60,421 nt of DNA from positions 1-60,421 of the forward strand of contig CAPGBJ010000016.1 in NCBI GenBank assembly GCA_948616425.1. The letters run 5' to 3'. The notes under the pieces were generated by a model, which was not told the DNA's origin, ran no database searches, and worked only from the letters and a program-made list of their open reading frames with translations. Below are positions 16,789 to 25,423 of the stretch, in pieces. A program made the translations under genes and the position numbers. Position 1 is the first letter of the stretch. Each line of letters opens with the position of its first letter. Source of the DNA: an uncultured Oscillospiraceae bacterium. GTDB lineage: Bacteria > Bacillota > Clostridia > Oscillospirales > Oscillospiraceae.

Positions 16789-18015
16789 ATGAAAACCATC
16801 GTCGAGATCAAGCAGGACCTGAAGCAGTTTGACCGCAAGCAGCTCTACAAGGACAAGGTTGCCAAGATGCAGCGATCCATGGCGGACATGGGCATCGATG
16901 CCGTGGTCTGCTTCAAGCCCCAGAACACCTTCTACCTCTCCGGCTTCAACCCCATCCTCTACAGCCACCCCGTGGTGGTGGTGGTCCCCGCCCAGGGGGA
17001 AGCCGTGCTGCTGGTTCACAGCCTGCGGGCCCGCCACTCCGCCGACGAGGCCGCCATTGACGACATCCGGCTCTTCGGCGCCTGGGCCAACCAGAAACCC
17101 ATTGCGGACGACGCCTACAGCGCCATCCGCATCATTGCCGGCGATTTGAAGATCAGGGGCAAGGTCATCGGCTATGAGGGGGACTTCCTCTCCCTCAACC
17201 AGTACAAGAAGCTTCAGGAGATCACCGACGCTGCCCAGATGACCGACGTGTCCGACTTCCTGAAGCGATCCAGAAATATCAAGAACGAGTACGAGATCAA
17301 CCTGCTGCGCCTGTCCGCCAGCCTGACCAACGTGGGCATGGAGGCCGCCGTGGCCAACATCCGCAAAAGCGAGGCTCAGGCCAGCATTGCCGCCGAGATC
17401 GCCATGCGGGAGCTGTGGGCCAAGGAACTGAGCGAGTTTGAGATCAGCAGCTTCGGCAACACCGAAGGGGGCATTGTCACCGCGCTGTGGTGCTACTCCA
17501 ACTCGGGATACCGAGTCCCCTACGGCTGCGAATGCCCCGGCAATCGGGTGCCTCTGGAGGGAGAGGTCTGCCTTCCCGTGTGCTGGGCCGCCATCGACGG
17601 CTACCACACGGAGAACGAGCGCACTGTGATGATCGGCCAGATCCCCGAGCAGTATGAGCGGGCCTACGACGCCATGCTGGCCGGACGGAAAAATGTCTTT
17701 GCGCTGATGAAGGCCGGCGTAAGGGTGGGCGACATCTACAATGCCGGCGTGGGGCCCTACATCGAGGCCGGCTTTGGTGACTTCCTTCCTGGGCGCATCG
17801 GCCACGGTCTGGGGATGAGCCTGCACGAGTTCCCCTCCCTGTCCAAGGACAACGATCTAGTGCTGGAAGAGGGCATGGTGGTCACGGTGGAGCCCGGCTT
17901 GGTCTTTGCCGGATGGGGCTCCACTCGCCACTCCGACACCGTGGTGGTCCGTAAGGACGGCATTGAGATCCTGACCAAGTCCCCCATGGAGGGCGAGGAC
18001 CGACTGGTCCGCTGA
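16789..18015 (+). CDS. M24 pita-bread protein, creatinase-like, altered metal site
   Basis: The 408-residue protein has an N-terminal creatinase domain (MADMGIDAVVCFKPQNTFYL) and a C-terminal M24 domain (about 165-400). Of the five usual metal ligands, His in GRIGHGLGMSLHEFP and Glu in VVTVEPG are kept, but the first Asp is Val, the second reads Glu in GYHTENERT, and the last Glu is Ser in RHSDT. The GYxTxxERT pattern resembles creatinase, which uses this fold without metal to hydrolyse an amidino bond. Xaa-Pro dipeptidase activity is therefore unlikely; hydrolysis of a C-N bond in an N-substituted amino acid is more plausible. It lies 27 bases after the transporter stop, behind GGGAG. Confidence 0.85.
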   Translation: MKTIVEIKQDLKQFDRKQLYKDKVAKMQRSMADMGIDAVVCFKPQNTFYLSGFNPILYSHPVVVVVPAQGEAVLLVHSLRARHSADEAAIDDIRLFGAWANQKPIADDAYSAIRIIAGDLKIRGKVIGYEGDFLSLNQYKKLQEITDAAQMTDVSDFLKRSRNIKNEYEINLLRLSASLTNVGMEAAVANIRKSEAQASIAAEIAMRELWAKELSEFEISSFGNTEGGIVTALWCYSNSGYRVPYGCECPGNRVPLEGEVCLPVCWAAIDGYHTENERTVMIGQIPEQYERAYDAMLAGRKNVFALMKAGVRVGDIYNAGVGPYIEAGFGDFLPGRIGHGLGMSLHEFPSLSKDNDLVLEEGMVVTVEPGLVFAGWGSTRHSDTVVVRKDGIEILTKSPMEGEDRLVR

Positions 18016-18028
18016 TCCGGCGTATTCC

Positions 18029-18060
18029 AGCTGCCCTGAACCCGATTCAGGACAGCTGCC
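18029..18060 (+). repeat. Hairpin after the creatinase-like gene
   Basis: CAGCTGCCCTGAA pairs with TTCAGGACAGCTG around CCCGA with one mismatch. No T-run follows, so it may protect or attenuate the transcript without fully ending it. Confidence 0.45.
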
Positions 18061-18090
18061 GAATCAAAATTCCGCTGCAAAAATAAAAAA

Positions 18091-18179
18091 TTCCCAATTC
18101 TGTTTGTGGTTCCCACTCCCACGGGGGCGGGAACCACAAGGAGCAGTTCAGCCCGAGGAACAAAACGGCGAATTGGGAA
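18091..18179 (+). promoter_or_regulatory. Structured 5' leader of the opine dehydrogenase gene
   Basis: TTCCCAATTC (18091-18100) pairs perfectly with GAATTGGGAA (18170-18179), closing a domain. Inside it TTGTGGTTCCC (18104-18114) pairs perfectly with GGGAACCACAA (18129-18139). The structure ends 19 bases before the start codon, next to the AAGGAG ribosome site. A closed multi-stem leader just before a start could act as a cis-regulatory RNA; no known riboswitch class is recognised. Confidence 0.45.
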
Positions 18180-18198
18180 ATAAAAAGGAGTTGTTACC

Positions 18199-19230
18199 AT
18201 GAAAGCGGCAATCTTAGGACTGGGAAAGATTGGCCACAACACGGCGGCCACCCTGGTGGATCGGGGGCTGGAGGTTACCGGTTTTACCCGGGACGAGGAG
18301 AAGGCCAGGGCCATTAACGAGCACGGCATCACAGTATCGGGTGCGCTGAACGGAAACTTTAAGGTGAAAGCCTTTACCAACATCGCCCAGGCCATCGACG
18401 GGGCCAGGTTCCTGGTGGTCACCACCACCGCCAAAGGCCACCGCCCTATGGCGGAGCTGCTGAAGGGCAAGCTCCAGGAGGGCCAGCGCATTGTGATTTT
18501 CACCGGCAACTGGGGGGCCTATGAGTTTTACAGCGTGCTGCGGGACGAGGTCCGGGAGAAGCACGTGATCATCGGCGAAACCAGCGGAAATCTGGCGGCA
18601 TCCCCCTCCCTGACCTACCCGGCCACCACCTTCATGAAAACCTCCAAAAAGTCCATGAGCTTTGCCACCATTCCGGGCAGCACAGGCCCCATGGTAGTGG
18701 AGGAGCTGAAGCAGGCGTTCCCCGAGTTTTACGCGGCGCCCAATGTGCTGGACACCTCTATGAACAATACCAATCCCCCGGTCCATGTGCCCTTTAGCAT
18801 CTTCAACATCACCAGAATGGCCAACGGAGAGGACGCCCAGTTCTATGGCCAGTGCCTGCCCCCCATTCTGCTGGATTTCGTCATGGCCGCGGACAGGGAG
18901 CGTTGTGCAGTTGCCAAAGCCATCTGTGGGGAGTCCAAGAGTATTCTGGAGCTGATGAACGCCGCCTGGAAGGTCAACTACGACAACATCAAGGACCTTG
19001 GCCTGGAAAACCCCAGCCTGAAGAGCGTCAAACTGCCTAAGGATCCTTATCACCGCTTCCTCACCGAGGATGTCCCCTACGGATATATGGCAGTGAGCCG
19101 GCTGGGCAAAAAGTACAACGTCCCCACCCCCCGGATCGATCTGCTGGTGGACGCCTACCGCTATCTGTTGGCCGACCGGGCGGAGCTGGACGGCCCGGAA
19201 TTTGATGTTGACATAAAGGAGGTTCTGTAG
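18199..19230 (+). CDS. Opine (octopine/nopaline) dehydrogenase family protein
   Basis: The 343-residue protein has an N-terminal Rossmann domain with GLGKIG at residues 7-12 and a C-terminal octopine dehydrogenase domain (about 190-330). HVPFSIFN and YHRFLTEDVPYGYMAVSRLG carry the conserved His and Asp expected for catalysis. Family members reversibly couple an amino acid and a 2-keto acid with NAD(P)H to form an opine. In this setting the oxidative direction, releasing the amino acid, fits with the neighbouring transporter and hydrolase. AAGGAG lies 8 bases before the ATG. It follows the creatinase-like gene after 183 bases that hold the structured leader. Confidence 0.88.
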   Translation: MKAAILGLGKIGHNTAATLVDRGLEVTGFTRDEEKARAINEHGITVSGALNGNFKVKAFTNIAQAIDGARFLVVTTTAKGHRPMAELLKGKLQEGQRIVIFTGNWGAYEFYSVLRDEVREKHVIIGETSGNLAASPSLTYPATTFMKTSKKSMSFATIPGSTGPMVVEELKQAFPEFYAAPNVLDTSMNNTNPPVHVPFSIFNITRMANGEDAQFYGQCLPPILLDFVMAADRERCAVAKAICGESKSILELMNAAWKVNYDNIKDLGLENPSLKSVKLPKDPYHRFLTEDVPYGYMAVSRLGKKYNVPTPRIDLLVDAYRYLLADRAELDGPEFDVDIKEVL

Positions 19231-19287
19231 TAAAAAGGGTGTAGAATCAACCGCGCCCGGGGTGCGGCGGCATGGAGTGACGGCGGT

Positions 19288-20313
19288 ATGGCGAGAAATG
19301 GAAAAAGAACGGTCAAGAAGGCAGGCAATTTAAATCTGCTGAATCTGGAGTACTTTTTAATCGCGGCGGAGGAGCTGAATTTCACCCATGCTGCGGGCCG
19401 CCTGCACATTGCCCAGCAGTCGCTGAGCAACCACATCACCAAGCTGGAGGAGCACTTTGAGACTCCCCTCTTCGACCGCACGCCGCCCATGTCCCTTACG
19501 CCGGCGGGGCTGTGCTTCCAGCGGCACGCCAGACTGCTGTGCAGGTCGCTGGATGAGATGGAGCTGGAGATTCAGGACATTAAGGATTTCAAAAGCAGCG
19601 AAATCACCCTGGGGATTACCCCGGCCAGAGGGGCCTGCTATTTGCCCATGCTGCTGCCAAAATTCCGCGCCGCATTTCCCTCTATGAAGGTAAATGTGGT
19701 GGAGGAAAACGCGGAACAGCTGGAACAGCTCCTCAGCCAGGCCAGGGTAGACCTTATCATCGGGCGTTACCCCAAAAATCCCCTGGGTCTGACCTGCGAG
19801 CTGGTGTGGAAGGAGCAATATGTCCTGATCGTCCCTCAAAATCTGCTGGAGCGCTATCTTCCGGACCGGTGGGAGAAGCTGTGTGCCCGTCCGGAGAAGA
19901 TTGGCCTGAAGGACTTTGGTGCCCTCCCCTTTCTGGCCAGCCAGAAGGATCTGCATACCGGCACTATTTTTCACAGCTGCTGTTCGGCGGCCGGCATAAC
20001 CCCCAATATTGTTTTGGAGTCAAAAAATATCAATATCGTCCTTTCCCTGTGTTTTGAGGGGATGGGGGCGCTGGTGTGCCCGAACAGCTTCCTCTATCCC
20101 TTCCGCTATCAGCTGCGTACCCAGCGGACACCGCGGCTGTTTGTCTTCCCCCTGCACTACGACGATAACATTATGGTCAGCTATTTGAGCGGCAAGTATT
20201 TTCCTGTGGGGGCGCAAAAATTTAAGGAAATGATTCAAGAGGTGGGGGCTGTCGTATCCAACCAGCCGGTCTGGGAAGATCAGCTCCTCACAAAGAGGCG
20301 AGGCGCACCATGA
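19288..20313 (+). CDS. LysR family transcriptional regulator
   Basis: The 341-residue protein has an N-terminal winged helix (NLEYFLIAAEELNFTHAAGR, then LHIAQQSLSNHITKLEEHF) and a type 2 periplasmic-binding-like sensor domain from about residue 105 (ITLGITPARGACYLPMLLPK). LysR proteins activate nearby catabolic genes when they bind an inducer, so control of the transporter / hydrolase / dehydrogenase set is likely. Unusually for LysR it is encoded on the same strand, downstream of its probable targets. The stop overlaps the asparaginase-remnant start by 4 bases. The start at 19288 has only a weak ribosome site, so a later start is possible. Confidence 0.9.
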   Translation: MARNGKRTVKKAGNLNLLNLEYFLIAAEELNFTHAAGRLHIAQQSLSNHITKLEEHFETPLFDRTPPMSLTPAGLCFQRHARLLCRSLDEMELEIQDIKDFKSSEITLGITPARGACYLPMLLPKFRAAFPSMKVNVVEENAEQLEQLLSQARVDLIIGRYPKNPLGLTCELVWKEQYVLIVPQNLLERYLPDRWEKLCARPEKIGLKDFGALPFLASQKDLHTGTIFHSCCSAAGITPNIVLESKNINIVLSLCFEGMGALVCPNSFLYPFRYQLRTQRTPRLFVFPLHYDDNIMVSYLSGKYFPVGAQKFKEMIQEVGAVVSNQPVWEDQLLTKRRGAP

Positions 20314-20603
20314 AACGAATTCTTATGCTGGCGACCGGAGGCACCATTGCCTCCAAGGAGAGCGGTCAGGGGCTGAGCCCCGTCATTACTTCGGAGGAGA
20401 TCCTGCGCTATGTCCCGGACATCGGAACGCTGTGTCAGGTGGGGCGGCAGGTAAAAAAACGATACCCCATCCTGGAGGCATATAATATGACTATGGAGGC
20501 GGCGGTCACCAAATTGATGTGGGTGCTAGGACAGACCAACCGGCCGAAGGAAGTTCGAGAGCTGTTTTACCACATGGTACAGTTTGACTTGATCCGGGGA
20601 TAA
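20310..20603 (+). pseudogene. L-asparaginase with large in-frame internal deletion
   Basis: The 97 residues join the asparaginase N-terminus (MKRILMLATGGTIASKESG, including the first catalytic Thr motif TGGTIAS, then SPVITSEEILRYVPDI) directly to its C-terminus (VTKLMWVLGQTNRPKEVREL). About 200 residues between them, including the second active-site Thr-Lys region, are missing. The frame is kept across the junction near 20447. The protein cannot be an active asparaginase. Its ATG overlaps the LysR stop (ATGA), so it was the last gene of that operon. A conserved short form is possible but less likely. Confidence 0.75.
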
Positions 20604-20792
20604 GGCCTGTGCAAAAATTCCCGCAAGCCGGTGATCCCTTGTAATACTACTTCTTGAGAATAAGAATAAAATCTTTTTATCGCGGTGTTGCACGTCGCCA
20701 CGTTTTTTTATGTGTGTTATTCGCTTTTCTTTCCCGACCTCAGTGTTTTGTCCCTCTAAATTATGCTATGATATGCAAAAGCAGGCTGAACG

Positions 20793-21786
20793 ATGTTGGA
20801 AATTGAACGCGGCGGCGGTATCCCAATCTATCAGCAGATATATGAGCAGATCAAGGCCGACATCCTATCGGGCAATCTGCCGGAAGGTTTTCGCATGACT
20901 TCCATCCGAACGCTGGCCAATGAGCTTCGGGTTGGCAGAAATTCCGTAGAGAGCGCCTGCGATCAGCTTGTCCTGGAGGGATATATAACCGCTCTCCCGG
21001 CTCTAGCTATACGGTCAACAGGATGAAGCTTGACTTGTATCAGGAACCGGAGGAACAACGGGCTGCGGATTTTGCAAAGCAGACCTGTGACCAGCCGGAA
21101 ATTAGATGCAGATTTCAGTACGGCGAGCTGGACAGCGGGAGTTTCCCCGGCAAACTATGGCGGATGTATACAGCGGATATGCTGGACGAACCCCAGGCCC
21201 AAGGCGTACATTGCTACTATGATGTCAGAGGTGATGAACAGCTTCGCCAGGAGAGCAGGCGTTACTTGTACCGCAACCGTGGCGTCCACTGTGAGTCAGA
21301 GCAGGTCGTTTTGTGCAGCGGCACCCAATTGGCGCTGGAAATCATCATCCGGCTTTTCCAGGTATCCACGCAGTTGCCATGGAGGAACCGGGCTATGACG
21401 GGTCACGTTCCGCATTTCAGAGCTATGGCTTTCAAATATCTCCCGTACCCATTGGGGAAAAGGAATCGACCTGCACTGGCTGTCCGCTGTACCCGCCTCG
21501 ATGGGATATATCGCCCCCTCCCACCAATTTCCCACCGGGGCTGCGATGCCTATCCAAAACCGGATGGAGCTGCTGAAGCTGGCCCATGAGCGGGATATGA
21601 TGATCCTGGAGGCTGATTACGACAGCGAGTTTCGGTACAAGGGACAGACCATCCCCTCGTTGCAATCCATTGACAAGGGCAAGCGGATCATTTACATCGG
21701 AACCTTTTCCAAAGTGCTGTCGGCGGGCCTGCGGATGGCCTATCTTGCGTTGCCGAAAGTTCTACTCCCGGTGTACCAATGTCATT
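20793..21786 (+). pseudogene. MocR/PdxR-type GntR regulator with aminotransferase domain, degenerate
   Basis: The first 70 residues form a GntR winged helix (GGGIPIYQQIYEQIKADILS, FRMTSIRTLANELRVGRNSV). The frame then changes near 21000 and resumes as the fold-type I aminotransferase part (FQYGELDSGSFPGKLWRMY, then VVLCSGTQLALEIIIRLFQ). It shifts again near 21355 and 21480, and goes on with LILEADYDSEFRYKG-like sequence and GTFSKVLSAGLRMAYL, the PLP-lysine region. Similarity stops at about 21770 where sequence from the SLH gene on the other strand begins. The roughly 130 C-terminal residues are absent. It is non-functional. Confidence 0.85.
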
Positions 21787-22259
21787 AAATCAAGGATTTC
21801 CTGCACCTGAAAAAAGAGCCCATATGCTGTTAAAACAGGCGTGGGTCTTCCAGCCGCTTTCCACATGTAGTCCATCGTCATGGCGCGGGTACAGTCTGTA
21901 TTTGCTCCAAAGGTGGAGCCGGACACTAAACCATTTTCAGCGGCCCACAAAGCAGCCTTATAGAAATAATCGGTAGTCTTAACATCGGTGAAAGAATTCG
22001 TTGCTGTCGTGTCCGGTGAGCCTTTAGCGCGCCACAAGAAAGTCAAAATCTGCGCTTTGCTGCAAGTTGCGTTGGGTGAGAACGCGGTCTTGCTGGTGCC
22101 GCTGGTAATGCCGTACTTCACCACCCAGTGTACGGCATCTTGATAATATTCGCCTGTTTTGACATCGGTAAATGCCACTTCATGGTTGACTGGACGGAGA
22201 TAAAGAGTAACTCCTATCGGATCATTGTTTGAAGCGACCCAGCGGGGATTCACAAACAT
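21762..22259 (-). CDS. S-layer homology (SLH) domain protein fragment
   Basis: The 165 residues contain two SLH repeats: AFTDVKTGEYYQDAVHWVVK with GITSGTSKTAFSPNATCSKA, and SFTDVKTTDYFYKAALWAAE with GLVSGSTFGANTDCTRA. SLH domains anchor proteins to cell-wall polymers. There is no signal peptide and no upstream open frame beyond a stop just before the ATG. This is therefore probably the C-terminal remnant of a larger surface protein, with the first part lost. Its 3' end collides with the broken MocR gene. Expression is doubtful. Confidence 0.7.
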   Translation of the reverse strand: MFVNPRWVASNNDPIGVTLYLRPVNHEVAFTDVKTGEYYQDAVHWVVKYGITSGTSKTAFSPNATCSKAQILTFLWRAKGSPDTTATNSFTDVKTTDYFYKAALWAAENGLVSGSTFGANTDCTRAMTMDYMWKAAGRPTPVLTAYGLFFQVQEILDLMTLVHRE

Positions 22260-22390
22260 TAGGCACTACACGGATGAAAGTATTATATTAGGACTAGGTC
22301 AGAAAGTGCTTGTGCTGCAAGGCTTTCCTGATTTGGTCTTAATTTTTATGCGGTCCCAACATAAGGGCCATTGGGGAGGATGATAAAGAA

Positions 22391-22918
22391 ATGTGTAGAA
22401 TTATCACAGTTGCCAATCAGAAAGGCGGCGTAACCAAAACCACGATTTGTCAGCACTTATCCTACATACTGGCCGAGCAGGGGCGGCGGGTCCTCTGCGT
22501 GGATTTTGACCCTCAGACGAACCTCTCTGCAACCCTTCTTCCGGATGGACAAGCTCCCACACTGGACATCAGCGAGGTCACAGCCAAGCTCCTGAATGAC
22601 CAGGACTTGCCTGCTCCAAGCACCTACATTCAGCGGTGCGGGAAGGTCGATCTGATTCCTGGAAACAAAAGCCTGGCCAAGCTGGAGACCAGCTTGCTCA
22701 CCGAAATGGGGACAGAGCGGTTTTTGCAGGAGATACTCTCTCCGCTTCGGCCCCATTACGACTACATCATCATCGACATCAACCGGGCTGCCAGCCCCCT
22801 TATGACCAACGCTCTCACGGCGGCGGACAGTGTCCTCATTCCAATCTGCCCGGAGTTTTACTCTACAGAAGGGCTAAGTGATTTAATTGCCAGCGTCTTG
22901 AAAACCGGAGGAGACTAA
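22391..22918 (+). CDS. parA: ParA family ATPase, C-terminally frameshifted
   Basis: The 175 residues hold the deviant Walker A NQKGGVTKTT at 9-18, VLCVDFDPQTNLSATLLPDG and the DYIIIDINRA motif. ParA ATPases drive partition of plasmids and integrative elements with ParB. The frame breaks after VLKTGG; in the next frame the expected continuation LNPAIQFEGIVFSRCNLR can be read up to a TAA near 22977. About 80 C-terminal residues are thus lost or out of frame. GAGGATG-type ribosome sequence precedes the ATG. The downstream DNA joins straight to a parB remnant. Confidence 0.85.
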   Translation: MCRIITVANQKGGVTKTTICQHLSYILAEQGRRVLCVDFDPQTNLSATLLPDGQAPTLDISEVTAKLLNDQDLPAPSTYIQRCGKVDLIPGNKSLAKLETSLLTEMGTERFLQEILSPLRPHYDYIIIDINRAASPLMTNALTAADSVLIPICPEFYSTEGLSDLIASVLKTGGD

Positions 22919-22981
22919 ACCCAGCCATTCAATTTGAGGGCATTGTCTTTTCCCGCTGTAATCTGCGGACAAATCTTTAAG

Positions 22982-23191
22982 TCCAAAAACCGGGATACAC
23001 TGGGTGGGGACTATGATCTCACCGGGCGTCAGGTTGCCAACTACCTGCGGATCAATCAGCTGCTGGACTGTCTCAGGCTCAAACTGGACGCCAAACTTCT
23101 GACCCTGGCCTCCGCTGTTTCTCTCTCCTACCTGAGCAGGGAGAATCAACTGGCCCTATATTTCGGACAAGCAGAGGAGGAATCAGCATGA
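22982..23191 (+). pseudogene. ParB family fragment
   Basis: About 69 residues (SKNRDTLGGDYDLTGRQVAN, then YLRINQLLDCLRLKLDAKLL and TLASAVSLSYLSRENQLALY) match the helix-turn-helix middle section of element-borne ParB proteins. The N-terminal nuclease-like domain and the C-terminus are missing. The fragment follows the frameshifted parA end with no proper start of its own, so a deletion has fused the two genes. Its stop overlaps the next ATG by 4 bases. Confidence 0.65.
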
Positions 23192-23541
23192 TACAGGTCA
23201 CTCCCATATCACTGTCGGACTGCCCTGATGTGCTCCAAGCGAAGGTCCAGAGCAGGCTGGATGAGCCGGGCAGCGAGATCCTTTCCGTTACAGTGACAGA
23301 AAGCACGCCCTACAAAGACAAAACCAATATCTCCAGGCAGTACCGGGTTATCATGAACCGGCTTAATCTGGTGTCTGTCCTACACTGTTACGACGACGGC
23401 GTTTTGAAGGACAAGCTGTCTGTAAACCAGCTGATTTGGGGCGATATCCTGGAGATCATCCGGACGGCTCATGACAGCTCATCCCTGGGCGAACTGCGGA
23501 AAGCGGTCCCGGAGCAAACCAGGAAGCGTTTATCCCTATAA
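23188..23541 (+). CDS. Hypothetical protein beside the parAB remnant
   Basis: The 117-residue protein begins MIQVTPISLSDCPDVLQAKV and is soluble, mixed alpha/beta in composition, without a signal peptide or metal motif. I do not recognise a family. The ATG overlaps the ParB-fragment stop, so it was translated with it, and a terminator follows 18 bases after its stop. A role in the partition or regulatory module of the lost element is a guess from position only. Confidence 0.55.
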   Translation: MIQVTPISLSDCPDVLQAKVQSRLDEPGSEILSVTVTESTPYKDKTNISRQYRVIMNRLNLVSVLHCYDDGVLKDKLSVNQLIWGDILEIIRTAHDSSSLGELRKAVPEQTRKRLSL

Positions 23542-23558
23542 TTTATCCATATAGCTTG

Positions 23559-23585
23559 GCCCCTGTGTGGTGCTCACACAGGGGC
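23559..23585 (+). terminator. Intrinsic terminator
   Basis: GCCCCTGTGTG pairs with CACACAGGGGC around GTGCT, followed by TGGGCTTTTCTTTT. It ends the parA-side transcript. Confidence 0.85.
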
Positions 23586-23618
23586 TGGGCTTTTCTTTTG
23601 CAAAAAACAGGAGGTGCA

Positions 23619-24395
23619 ATGACTATGACAATACAAATTGCCAAACGGAGGCCGGACCCCTTTGATGGGTCCTCCGGCGCCCGCTTGAGCAGAATGGGGC
23701 TGCTTACAGGAGCGGGAGATGTGGATGAAGCCGCTATGCAGGGGTTTATCCATATTTTTGCGGCTTCATTTTTTGATGATCTCTGCGATACCTATGAATC
23801 CCTGGCGGCTATCTCCAAAATCACAGCGGCGTTCTGTGAGCTGGAGGAGCGGAACGACCCACAGCGAATTTTCCTGCTGCTGTCCCTCCAGTATGACGCA
23901 CTGCGCAAGCCGCTGCCTGATCCGGTGTGGTGGCTGGCGGGCCATGCCACGGCGCTGACACGGTTCTCGCTGGGGTTTACCGCATATCTGTCACAGCTGA
24001 TGGCAAATATGGAGAAAAAGGAAAAGGAGGCCGACCCCCAGCAGCTCATTGAGGAGCCCTTTGACCAGGAGGGCTGGTGCTACACCTTCGCGGACATCGT
24101 GAAGGAGGAGAACCAGGTGTCGGACCGGAAGTACCACACCGAGACGGTGACCCTGGAGACCGCCACCAAGGATCATGGGAAAATTCTGGAGCAACTGGAT
24201 ACCACGCTGGACGACGACGACGGCACCTACTCCGGCGTCCTGACCCTGGATCACACCGCTATCCGTACCGAGGCCTCCGGTTACACCAGCCAGGCCAAAA
24301 ACATTACCGCTACCAAAACAAAACCATCGGGCCGCTGGACCGCAACGATATGTCCTATGTCCCGGCCATCACCGTCAAGGACGGGGTCACGCTAA
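23619..24395 (+). CDS. Chimeric mobile-element protein, frameshifted
   Basis: The first 140 residues or so (RRPDPFDGSSGARLSRMGLL onward) form a helical hypothetical protein. At about 24040-24070 they run into a different protein, GWCYTFADIVKEENQVSDRK and TYSGVLTLDHTAIRTEASGY, which resembles repetitive surface-protein sequence from Firmicutes integrative elements. Near 24320 the frame shifts and the real continuation (GPLDRNDMSYVPAITVKDG) moves to the next frame, so the last 25 residues here are not genuine. AGGAGG precedes the ATG. The ORF looks like the product of a deletion plus a frameshift, not a working gene. Confidence 0.6.
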   Translation: MTMTIQIAKRRPDPFDGSSGARLSRMGLLTGAGDVDEAAMQGFIHIFAASFFDDLCDTYESLAAISKITAAFCELEERNDPQRIFLLLSLQYDALRKPLPDPVWWLAGHATALTRFSLGFTAYLSQLMANMEKKEKEADPQQLIEEPFDQEGWCYTFADIVKEENQVSDRKYHTETVTLETATKDHGKILEQLDTTLDDDDGTYSGVLTLDHTAIRTEASGYTSQAKNITATKTKPSGRWTATICPMSRPSPSRTGSR

Positions 24396-25285
24396 ACCTG
24401 TCCAACGTGGATTGGCAGGTCATCGGCACCGATCTGGTGGGCGACACACTGATGGCTGAGTACGGAAACAAGCTATTTGGCCCCATTGATCCGGTGACCC
24501 CGGCAGCGGCCTGTACCGTTATGCTCCGGTATCTGGATTGTCCAGCCAGTCAGTGGAACTATAACACCGCCTGCAACAAGGTGTCTGAGCTGGGCCTGCT
24601 TCCAGGAAGTGCGGCAGAAGGGCCTTCTATCACCCGAGGAAATATCGCTGTCCTGATCTATCGGGCTCTGAATGGTGTCAATCCTGGAAATGGAGCGGCT
24701 GTAACAGTTCCAGGTTTTGGGGATGGCTACCTGACGAATGGCAAGCCTGTCACAGAAGAAAATGTGCTGGAACTGCTTCACCAAATTGAGAAAGACTGGC
24801 CTGCTGGTACGGTTTGGAGGACCCATAACACCCCGGGGACACGCAAAAACGAAATTCCAAGTACAATAAGCGGACAAATCATGCGCAAATATGGTGAGAG
24901 CAACACCTACGGTTGTGGAGCCCACGCCAGCATGGTTAGCTCTGTTGTTTTTGGTGATAAGTCTAATCCAGGACAAGAATTAGAGTATATTAGCAAGATA
25001 TGTCCTGGTGATATCGTGTTTGTAGTCAGCCCAGAGGGGAAAACGGCTCATGTGGTTGTAGCACTGGAGTCCCCCAATGCTGAAGGCCGCTTTCATTACA
25101 CTGATGGCAACCATGGAGAAACCATTACATGGCCCAATCCAGAGCATTCAAATCTCAGAAGCTATAGTTTGACTGGGTTTAGCGGTGGACGAATCCCTCA
25201 TCATCTTGAAGTCTGGACCCGCTATCCTGAGAGCACGTCTTATACTGGAAATAGCGTCGAGGCATGGCCCAAAGATAACAGTTAG
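24318..25285 (+). pseudogene. SLH and CHAP/NlpC-like surface protein, C-terminal part
   Basis: This frame continues the previous ORF after the frameshift. It holds GVTLNLSNVDWQVIGTDLVG, then an SLH-like repeat (AAACTVMLRYLDCPASQWNY, TRGNIAVLIYRALNG). A C-terminal domain of about 130 residues follows with Cys in TYGCGAHASM and His in GKTAHVVVAL, the arrangement of CHAP or NlpC/P60 cell-wall amidases. The family of the last domain is inferred from the Cys/His spacing and the GDIVFVVSPEGKTAH strand only. The first in-frame ATG is at 24350. No signal peptide is present because the 5' end is lost. Confidence 0.5.
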
Positions 25286-25358
25286 GAAGGAGAATGTACT
25301 TAAAGCCATCAATTCCCCACATGAATAGTCCCAATCACAAAGGAAACATCTCAACTAT

Positions 25359-25390
25359 AAGGACTGCACAATTCTGTGTAGTCCTTTTTC
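25359..25390 (+). terminator. Intrinsic terminator
   Basis: AAGGACTGCACA pairs with TGTGTAGTCCTT around ATTC with one mismatch and is followed by TTTC. It separates the CHAP-like remnant from the Cna-B gene. Confidence 0.75.
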
Positions 25391-25423
25391 ATACCTAAAA
25401 TCCGTTTTAAGGAGGAATTACTA

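Noticed and set aside
20604..20792. Terminator or promoter between the asparaginase remnant and the MocR pseudogene
   Set aside because: There is a T-run near 20703 but no convincing stem before it, and the -10-like TATGAT near 20770 has no -35 at the right distance.
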